Assembly (NCBI RefSeq): GCF_009861525.1
Contig: NZ_WVHL01000005.1
Coordinates: forward strand, 1,860,001-1,924,000
DNA: 64,000 bases
From: Pseudomonas sp. LD120
GTDB lineage: Bacteria > Pseudomonadota > Gammaproteobacteria > Pseudomonadales > Pseudomonadaceae
Direction: 5' to 3'
This document shows, in pieces, positions 8,744 to 17,500 of this stretch. The position numbers and the translations under genes were made by a program. Every line of letters starts with the position of its first letter. The first letter of the stretch is position 1. Below the pieces are notes generated by a model. It worked only from the letters and a program-made list of their open reading frames with translations. It was not told the DNA's origin and made no database searches.

Positions 8744-8764
8744 AACCGCCGCCAGCGGTAAACG

Positions 8765-8793
8765 AAAAACCCGGACTTGGTCCGGGTTTTTTT
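8765..8793 (+). terminator. Rho-independent terminator of the DEAD-box gene
   Basis: 8-bp perfect stem ACCCGGAC (8769-8776) / GTCCGGGT (8780-8787), 3-base loop, A-run before and seven Ts after (8787-8793). Confidence 0.9.
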
Positions 8794-8829
8794 GGGCTGG
8801 CTTTCAGAGCTACTCCGGGCCTCGATGGC

Positions 8830-9138
8830 TCAACTGGCCTTGGGTTTCTCCACATGCCCTGGCTGGGCCTGCAGATCGATCCCCAAGGCATGAATGACCT
8901 TCAAGACGGTGTCGAATCGCGGTTTTGAGCCCGGGGCAAAAGCCTTGTACAGGCTTTCCCGGCCCATCCCGGCATCCCGGGCAATCTGGGACATGCCCCG
9001 AGCTTTGGCTACGTAGCCGATGGCTCGAAGAAACTCCTCGGTATCACCGTCGGCCAGCACTTGTGACAGGTATTCTGCGATGGCCTGGTCGCTGTCCAGC
9101 AACTCGGCCATGTCGAAGTGGGTCAATATCTGGGTCAT
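8830..9138 (-). CDS. HigA-type antitoxin (helix-turn-helix)
   Basis: 102 residues from ATG 9138, whose first bases overlap the stop codon of the upstream toxin gene (ATGA). Sequence starts MTQILTHFDMAELLDSDQAIAEYLSQVLADGD and carries an HTH block GMSQIARDAGMGRESLYKAF, the standard layout of the 'addiction module antidote' family. It would bind and neutralise a RelE/ParE-fold toxin and repress the operon through the palindrome at 9440-9461. The antitoxin frame is intact although its partner looks frameshifted. Confidence 0.88.
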   Translation of the reverse strand: MTQILTHFDMAELLDSDQAIAEYLSQVLADGDTEEFLRAIGYVAKARGMSQIARDAGMGRESLYKAFAPGSKPRFDTVLKVIHALGIDLQAQPGHVEKPKAS

Positions 9139-9433
9139 GTTGAAAGGTCCTTTGCCAATATCTTTGCCCGGCGAATGTCCGCGTCTTGAGAGGATTTGTC
9201 CCCGCCTGCCAGCAACACAATGATCGCGCCGCCACGCAGGGTGAAGTACAGCCGATACCCGGGACCCACGTCCACGCGCAGTTCCGAAATACCTTCTCCC
9301 ACGGATTTCACATCCCCCAGATTGCCTGTTGCGGGCGATCGATGCGGCGGGCAATGGAGATTTTTGCGCACAAGTCCTTCAGCGATGAGTGCCATCTGGC
9401 AAAGGACTGGGTTTGCTGGATGAGATATTTCAT
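9135..9433 (-). pseudogene. HigB/RelE-type toxin with apparent frameshift
   Basis: The N-terminal part reads from ATG 9433 as MKYLIQQTQSFARWHSSLKD..., ending IARRIDR in one frame. The conserved C-terminal half (GNLGDVKSVGEGISELRV, GPGYRLYF, LLAGGDKSSQDADIRRAK) is in the next frame. In the family these join as ...ARRIDRLATGNLGDVK. Here one base appears missing within the run of Cs at about 9333-9336, so translation from 9433 would stop soon after. An alternative open frame through the C-terminal half reaches back to 9539 but lacks the family N-terminus. Toxin activity is therefore probably lost, unless the base is a sequencing error or there is programmed slippage. Confidence 0.65.
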
Positions 9434-9439
9434 GCAGCA

Positions 9440-9461
9440 AACGTATCCATTTGGATACGTT
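9440..9461. promoter_or_regulatory. Palindromic operator of the higBA-type locus
   Basis: Perfect inverted repeat with 10-bp arms AACGTATCCA and TGGATACGTT around a 2-base centre, ending 6 bases before the toxin start codon. The position and the GTATCC/GGATAC arms fit an autoregulatory site for the HTH antitoxin. Inference from position and symmetry. Confidence 0.7.
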
Positions 9462-9679
9462 TTGGCAAGAGGGGTAGCGCGGACTCGACTCGGGCTTTTT
9501 CTCGGTGTGGGCCAGTTCCTTGGGTTGCTGGTCGATCAACAGCCCGCCGCCAAGAAAACTTTCCTGAAGATTCAGAAGCGTCTGATGTGTCGCTTACCGG
9601 GGTCTATCTAGTATCGGCACCCGCTCCAGTGCCCGGATTATGCGGGAATACGCAGTTTGTCGGGGCGTTCAGCGCTTAT

Positions 9680-9708
9680 TTGACGCCAAGATAGTGGCGA
9701 ATTAACAT
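9680..9708 (+). promoter_or_regulatory. Candidate sigma-70 promoter for the tpsBA operon
   Basis: TTGACG (9680-9685), 17-base spacer, TAACAT (9703-9708), about 45 bases before the tpsB start at 9754. The rest of the gap 9462-9679 shows no further gene. Confidence 0.45.
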
Positions 9709-9753
9709 CACTCGCCCTGTGTTGACCCTTGCTGCCCTTTCGAAGGACCGAAT

Positions 9754-11499
9754 ATGTCTATCCCCACCCTCGGGATGAGGCTGTGCTGTGCCCTGTCCTG
9801 CCTGCTGCTGGCCGGCACCGTGCACATGGCTGTTGCCGCCCCCTTGCCCGCACCGACCTTCAACCCCGGCGACCAGGACCTGATTCGCGACCGGCAGAAC
9901 CGCCTGCTGGAAGAACAGCAGCGGCGTCTCGAAGAACTCAAGGACCTGCCCGGCAAGAGCACCGCGCCAGTGCCGCCCAGCGCGCCCAGCGATAGCCGCT
10001 GCTTCCCGATTCAGGATATCCAGCTCAAAGGTGCCGAGTCGCTGTCCGCCAGCGAACGCGAGCGCCTGCTCAAGCCCTACATCGGCCAGTGCCTGGGGGT
10101 GGCCCAGCTCAACGAGCTGCTCAAGGTCATCACCAACCGCTACATCGAGAAGGGCCTGGTCACCAGCCGCGCCTACCTGCCGCAACAGGACCTGTCCAGC
10201 GGCCACCTGCAAGTGCTGGTGGTGGAGGGCAAGCTCGAAGGACTCAAGGCCGCCGAGGGCAGCAAGCTCAGCGCCCGCGAACTGAACATGGCCTTTCCCG
10301 GCAGCAGCGGTGAGCTGCTCAACCTGCGGCAGATCGAGCAGATGGTCGACCAGCTCAACCGCCTGCCGTCGAATCAGGCGCAGATGGAGCTGGCCCCGGG
10401 GCAGGCCGTGGGCGGCAGCGAAGTCCTGGTCAAGAACAATGCGCAGAAGCCCTGGCGCGTCGGCCTGTCACGCAGCAACGAGGGCCAGAAGAGCACCGGC
10501 GAGCAGCAGTGGGGCAGCTCTTTCGAATGGGACAGCCCCCTGGGCCTGGCGGATCAGTTGGTGTTGCGCGGCGGCCACGACGCCGTCAGCGACCACCAGA
10601 AAACCTCGCGCAACGCCATGCTCTACTACAACCTGCCGTTTGGCTGGTGGAACCTCAGCTACAGCTACAGCCAGAGCGAATACCGCTCCCTGGCCCAGGC
10701 GGTGGGTTTCAACTTCAAGCAGACCGGCGACAGCCAGAACCACCAACTGCGCCTGGAGCGAGTGATCCACCGCGACGCCGTGAGCAAGACCTCGCTCAAC
10801 AGCGGCCTGACTTACCTGCGCACCAACAACTACATCGAAGACAGCAAGCTCAGTAACAGCAGCAATCGCCTCAGCGAAGCGCAGTTCGGCATCAACCACG
10901 GCCGGCGCATCGGCGGCGCCTTCGTCAACCTCGACCTGGGCCTGCAGGACGGCATCGGCGCCTTCGACGCCCAGCGCCAGAAGGAACGCGACGACACAAC
11001 GGGCAAGCGCCAGGCCAACGCCCGCTACCGCAAGTACACCGCCACCGTCAGCTACCTGCAGCCGTTCAAACTGTGGGACGAGGCCCTGGTGTTCAGCAGC
11101 CTGGTCACCGGCCAGCGCAGCGAGGATGTGCTGTTCAGCTCGCAACGCATGAGCCTGGGCAGCCAGTCCTCGATCCGTGGCTACAAGGACCAGAGCCTCA
11201 ATGGCGACAGCGGCTACTACTGGCGCAACGACCTGCGCTGGAGTCGCCCGGTGACCTGGAACTGGCTGCGCCCGGCCTTCGCCGAGTACGGCACGGGGCT
11301 GGGCTATGACCTCGGCGCGATTCGCAACGACCGCTACAACGCCGAGCAGCATGGCCGGGTCTCCAGCGACTCCATCGAGTTCTTTGCCCGCGGCAAGCAC
11401 CTTGCCGCCAGCGTGACCTTTGCTCATTCCCTCGAACGGCCCGAAGCCCTGAGTGAACGCGAAGCCCCGATCTATTTCCGTTTGGACCTGTTCCTTTAA
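9754..11499 (+). CDS. TpsB outer-membrane transporter (ShlB/FhaC/CdiB family)
   Basis: 581 residues, ATG 9754 with AAGGA 6 bases upstream. Signal peptide of about 28 residues (ending VHMAVAA). Then the N-terminal helix and linker region with a Gln/Arg-rich helix (RLLEEQQRRLEEL), a POTRA pair (first CFPIQDIQLKGAESLSASER, second HLQVLVVEGKLEGLKAAEG), and a 16-strand beta-barrel. The L6 tip motif SSIRGYKDQ lies near residue 474, and the protein ends with aromatic FRLDLFL. It exports and folds the TpsA partner encoded 27 bases downstream across the outer membrane. The gene pair forms a two-partner secretion operon of the CdiB/CdiA type. Confidence 0.94.
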   Translation: MSIPTLGMRLCCALSCLLLAGTVHMAVAAPLPAPTFNPGDQDLIRDRQNRLLEEQQRRLEELKDLPGKSTAPVPPSAPSDSRCFPIQDIQLKGAESLSASERERLLKPYIGQCLGVAQLNELLKVITNRYIEKGLVTSRAYLPQQDLSSGHLQVLVVEGKLEGLKAAEGSKLSARELNMAFPGSSGELLNLRQIEQMVDQLNRLPSNQAQMELAPGQAVGGSEVLVKNNAQKPWRVGLSRSNEGQKSTGEQQWGSSFEWDSPLGLADQLVLRGGHDAVSDHQKTSRNAMLYYNLPFGWWNLSYSYSQSEYRSLAQAVGFNFKQTGDSQNHQLRLERVIHRDAVSKTSLNSGLTYLRTNNYIEDSKLSNSSNRLSEAQFGINHGRRIGGAFVNLDLGLQDGIGAFDAQRQKERDDTTGKRQANARYRKYTATVSYLQPFKLWDEALVFSSLVTGQRSEDVLFSSQRMSLGSQSSIRGYKDQSLNGDSGYYWRNDLRWSRPVTWNWLRPAFAEYGTGLGYDLGAIRNDRYNAEQHGRVSSDSIEFFARGKHLAASVTFAHSLERPEALSEREAPIYFRLDLFL

Positions 11500-11526
11500 T
11501 TCCGCTCTTTACCCGAGATACATGAC

Positions 11527-14500
11527 ATGGACGCTCGTCAGTTTGCCTTTCTGGTTCGTCAACCTTCGGCTGCCCTGCAATCGCGCGACTCCTTCTGGGG
11601 CCTGCCGAAACGTGGACTGGCGTTCATCCTGGCCAACATGATGTTCTGGCAGCCGGTGGTGGCGATGGCCGACGGCATCGTGGTCAACGGCAGCGGCACC
11701 ACACTGGGTCAGGCCGGCAATGGCGTGCCCATCGTCAACATCGCAGCCCCCAATGGCAGCGGGCTGTCCCATAACAAGTTCAGCGACTATAACGTCGGCC
11801 AGCAGGGCGTGATCCTCAACAACGCCACCAACCGCACCCAGCCAACCCAACTGGGCGGTATCATCCTCGGCAACTCCAACCTGGGTGGTCGCGCGGCCAA
11901 TGTGATCCTCAACGAGGTCAACGGCGGCAGCCCCAGCCAGCTCAAGGGTTACACCGAAGTGGCCGGGCAATCGGCCCATGTCATCGTCGCCAACCCCTAT
12001 GGCGTGACCTGCAACGGCTGCGGCTTCATCAACACCCCGAAAGCCACCCTGACCACCGGCAAACCGGTGATCGAGAACGGCCAGCTCCAGCGTTACCAGG
12101 TGGACCAGGGCAGCGTCGCCATCGAAGGTGCGGGGCTCAACGCGAGCAATATCGACCAGTTCGAAATCATCACCCGCAGCGCCAAGATCAACGCCGAGAT
12201 CCAGGCCAAGCACCTGGCGGTGATCGCCGGGGCCAACGATGTCGACGCCAAGACCTTGAACGCCACGGCACGCACCGCCAACCCGGCGGATGCACCGCAA
12301 CTGGCCATCGACAGCAGCGCGCTGGGCGGCATGTACGCCGGGGCGATCAAGCTGGTGGGTACTGAGGCTGGGGTCGGGGTCAAGCTCGACGGCAACATGG
12401 CTGCCAGCGCTGACGATATCCAGATCGACGTCAACGGCAAACTGAACGTTGCCCAAATCGCCGCCAACGGTGCAGTGAACGTCAAGGCCACCAGCGCCGA
12501 CCTGCAAGGCACGGTCTACGGCAGCAACGTCAACGTGCAGACCCGCGATACGCTGAACATTCAGCAAAACATCGCGGCTCGTGATCAGATCCAAGTGGGC
12601 ACCCAGGGGCAGTTGAGCAATAACGCCATCGTCGAAGCAGGTGTCAACGACGACAACACCCGCAATACCACGGGCGATATCAAGATCCGCGCCCAAAACA
12701 TGCGTAACAACGGCAGTGTGGTTGCTAGCCGCGATGTGCGTGTTTTGGTAGATCAAACCCTGGATAACAGTGGCGGTACGCTCAGTGCACAACGTGCTGC
12801 GAAAATTACTGCGGGAACGCTGGATAACCGCAATGGCGGCAAGGTCCTCAGCGCCGATACGGCCCGCATCAGCGTAGATAATCTTCTCAATACACAAGGC
12901 AAAGTTTATAGCCAAGGCAACCTGCGCATTGTCGGCTCAGACCTGGACAACCGTGGCGGTGAAATCGCCAGCAAGACCGGTATCCGGCTGACTGGCGGCA
13001 CCCTCAACAACAGCGATAACGGCAGCTTGATCGGCGAACAAACACTCACCATCAAAGCTGATCAGGTACTGAACCGACTGGGCCTGATCTCTGGATTGCA
13101 GGGCCTTGAAGTCAAAGGTGGCAAGCTCGACAACAGTAGTCACGGCAAGCTCTCCAGCCTCAACGGCGAAGTCAGCGTCCAGCTCAGTGGCGACCTGAAC
13201 AACAGCAAGGGTGGTGCGCTGGTCAGTAAGACGGCGCTGACGGTCAGCGCTGCCAATATCGATAACCGCCAGGGCAGCCTGTCCAGCGGAGCAGGGCAGA
13301 CACTCACCGTCAGCGGCGTGCTGGATAACAGCGACAAGGGCCAGATCGACAGCGCAGAGTCGCTGGTTATCACCGCCACGACCCTGCGCAACGTCAGCGG
13401 CACCATCAACTCCCAACTTGGCCTGACCGTCACCGGTACCGATCTGGACAACACCGACGGCAGCATCGCCACCAACGACGCAGCTACCCTCGATTTGCTG
13501 GCTACTCTGACCAACACCAACGGCACATTCGCCAGCGTTGGGGACCTGCTGCTGAAAGGCGCCGATCAGGTCAATAACCAGGGCGGCCAATTGGCCAGCC
13601 AGAGCATGATGACCCTGCTCACCGGCGGCCTGGATAACCGCAATGGCGGCACTGTTGCCGCCAATGGTCGATTGCTGCTGACCGCCAGCGGTGTGGTGCA
13701 AAACGATAATGACGGCCTGATCTACAGCAAGAACGCCAGCCTCAACCTGCACGGCTCGCGCGTAGAAAACAGCAAAGGCACTCTACAAAGCCAAACCGCA
13801 CTCGAGCTAAAAACCAGCGGCGATGTCGACAACCACGACGGCAAGATCATCGCTCAAGACGGCGAGCTGAGCGTCACGGCCGATCACGTCGACAACCGTG
13901 GCGGCACATTGTCCAGCCTGCAAAACGCCTTTACTGCGCGCATTACTGGCGTGCTCAAAAACGGTTATGACCTCGACAACAAAGGCGGCACGATCCAGGC
14001 CCGGTCTCTGGATGTACGTGCCCTGGCGGGCATTAGCAACTACGGCGGCCGCATCGCTGCACAAGACGGCGACGCGCTGATCGACACCCGAACCGCTGAC
14101 TTCGATAACCGTAACGGCGGGCTCTACGCCAAGCAAGGCGTGAGCGTTACAGGCCACAACTTCGACAACAGCGGCGATAACGATGGCCAGATCACCGGCC
14201 AGAACATCGACCTGACCCTCGACGGTGAGTTGAACAACCGACTCGGCATTATCGAAAGCAACAGTACCCTCACCATCACTGCCGCCAGCATTGACAACCA
14301 GACCGGCAAATTGCGCGCACTCGGCAACAGCGGCATCACTCGCTTCCAGATTGGTGGGCGGTTGAATAACCAGAGCGGCATGCTGGAAACGGCAAACAAC
14401 GATATCAGCCTCTCGACCGGCAGTTTGCTGAACGCTGGCGGCAATATCGTGCATGCCGGCAAAGGCAATTTTGGTGTGGCCAGCACTGATGTAATGAACG

Positions 14501-17500
14501 CCGGTGGCAGCTTCACCACGGGCGGTGACCTAACCCTGGATGCCGACAGCTGGACCAACAGCGGGGTTATTCAGGCCGGCACGCTCAACGTCAATGTTAC
14601 GAACTTCACACAAACCGCCACCGGGCAATTGTTGGCGTCGACGGCGTTTATCGGCACAGGCGACACCTGGGTCAATGATGGTGTGATCGGCAGCGACGGA
14701 ACGCTGGGCTTGACGTTGACGGGCGCCTACTCTGGCAGCGGTCGGATAAGCAGCCTGGCCGAGCTTAAAATGGCGGCCGCTCAGCTGGACCTTGGCGCCA
14801 CCGCCAGCATCAAGGGCGGCGGTAAAACCGATATCAACGTCATCGGCCAGTTGAACAACTTCGGCCGCCTGACCTCTGGCAGCGATATGGCTGTCACCAC
14901 CACGAGCCTCGCCAACTACGGGGCCCTGGCCGCCGCGCAAGACCTCGTCATCAACGCTGAGACAATCCTCAACGATCAAGTGGAAGACGGCAGCCGAGGC
15001 TTCATATTCAGCGGTCGGAATATGAGCCTTCAAGCGGGCAGCATCACAAACCGCTACGCCGACATCTACAGCATCGGCAATCTCCTCGTCACTGGTAGGG
15101 CGCCGGGCAGCTCAGCCCAACGCCTGGAGAACCGTTCCGGCAGCATCGAAGCCGGCGGTGATATCAACGTCGATGCCGCAAACTTCGCTAACCAGCGCGA
15201 CAAATTCAGCATGGAGCAACGGGTCACCGGCGGCTACATGACCATGTCCTGCGTGCAGCATTGCGATGGCCCTAGAAGTCCGCGTGTGCGTGGCCCGGTG
15301 TTCATCTACAAAACCGTTGAAAGCACTGTGAGCGAAGACTCACCGATGGCCACCTTCATGGCCGGGCACAACCTCACGGTTAACAGTGAAAGCGTCCTCA
15401 ACCAATACAGCCTGCTGTCGGCGGCAAACGATCTGGCTATCAGCAGCACTAACATCACTAACCAGGCAGCTCTTTCCGTGTCGGGCACATCCGGTCGTGA
15501 GGTGGGGGCCGGTAACTGGATCTCGGGGCAGAGCTTCTACCAATTGATGAGTGATGTGCACCGGTATAACCAGCAGCATCCCAGCTCTGGTCCGTTCGAC
15601 CCGGTAGCTTTTGGTGAGTTGGTTGCAAAGTTCAACCCGACCCTGTTCTACGGCATCAACGATCCTGTAGTCGTTCAGGCTGACGGTAAGGCGGCAGCCC
15701 CAGCCATCATCCAGGCAGGGGGTACGCAAAAGCTTAGCGCCTCCAATGACATCAGCTCGATCGTGGTTCAGAAAACCACCACCGCCGTCAGCGAGCGTTC
15801 AGCCAATACCAGCGTGTTCAGCGTCATCGAACCCTCAACCCTGTTGCTCAACCGCCAGCTGCCGCCCGACCTGGCCCAACTGCAAGTAGATCCAACCGCG
15901 TTGCCGGGCTTCAGCCTGCCGGTGGGCCAAAATGGCTTGTTCCGACTCAACGCCCAGGACACCTCGGGTGCGGCCGTCAGCCACATTGCGGGCGTGCAAG
16001 GCATCCCCAACAGCGTGACGGCGGTCAAGCCGCCCAAGTACCTGATCGAAACCAACCCCGCACTCACCGACCTCAAGCAATTCATGAGTTCGGACTACTT
16101 GCTCACACGCCTTGGCTACGACCCTGATACCAGCGCCAAGCGCCTCGGTGATGGGCTCTACGAACAACGCCTGGTACAGCAAGCCGTGGTCGCTCGCACC
16201 GGTCGAGCCTTCATCGAAGGACAGACCTCCAATGAGGATCAGTTCAAGTACCTGATGAACAACGCCATCGCCAGCAAGAATGAACTCAATCTCGCCGTGG
16301 GTGTGACTCTGACATCGCAACAGGTCGCGGCATTGACTCATGACATCGTGTGGCTTGAAGAGCATGAAGTGAATGGCGAAAAGGTACTGGTGCCGGTGTT
16401 GTATATGGCGCATGCCAATAATCGGCTGGCACCTAATGGTGCGCTGATTCAAGGCACTGATATGACGATGATTGCCGGCAAGAATCTGACTAACGCCGGT
16501 ACGTTGAAGGCCACCAGCAATCTGTCCGCCATCGCGGGCCAGGACATGGTCAGTAGTGGGCTGGTGCAGGCAGGGGGGCGACTTGATCTGTTGGCCAGCA
16601 AGAACCTCACCAACAAGTCGGGCGGCGTAATTGCTGGTAAGGACGTGACGTTAACGGCGCAAACAGGCGATGTAACGAACGAGCGCACGGTCACTTCATC
16701 ACAGATTGCCTATGGGAAAGACCTGGTCCGCAACGACTACGTCGACAGCTCGGCTCGCGTCGAGGCGGCCAACGACCTGACAATTTCGGCGGGCCGTGAC
16801 ATCAACAACATCGGCGGCGCACTGCAAAGTGGGCGTGACGTGATACTGAACGCCAGTCGGGACGTGAATATCGTTTCCGCGCAGGCCACCAATAGTCTGG
16901 ATCGCGGCATCAACCGCAACAGCAGCAACACTACTCAGTACAGTGCAAGCGTCAGTGCCGGGAGGGACGTTTCGGTTCAGGCTGGCCGCGATGTCACGGT
17001 GGTTGCGGGTGACATCAATACTGAGCGGGATATCAGCATGAAGGCCGCCGAGAACCTGACCTTGAGTTCTGCGGCTGACGAACGCCATGCCTACTCCAAG
17101 TCCAAGAAACTCACGGTGCAAGAGGATCACGTCAAGCAGATCGCCAGTAACGTGACGGCGGCCGGTGATGTGGTGTTCAGTGCCGGTAAGGACATGACGC
17201 TGATATCCAGCCGGATCAATGCTGGAGATGAGGCTTATCTGGTAGCGGGTGGGCAACTGGATCTGCTCGCGGCACAGGACAGCGACTATTCGCTCTACGA
17301 CAAGAAAAAGAAAGGCAGTTTCGGCAAGTTGCAGACCCGCCGCGATGAAGTGACCCATGTGACAAATGTGGGGAGCGAGATCAAGACCGGAGGCGACCTG
17401 ACCCTCAAGAGCGACGGTGACCAGAGGTATCAGGTTGCCAAGCTGGAGAGCGGCAAGGACATCACTCTGGATAGCGGTGGCGCCATCACCTTCGAAGGGG

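Noticed and set aside
11509..12915. 468-codon minus-strand frame opposite the start of TpsA
   Set aside because: Shadow frame; TpsA signal and TPS domain are clear on the plus strand.
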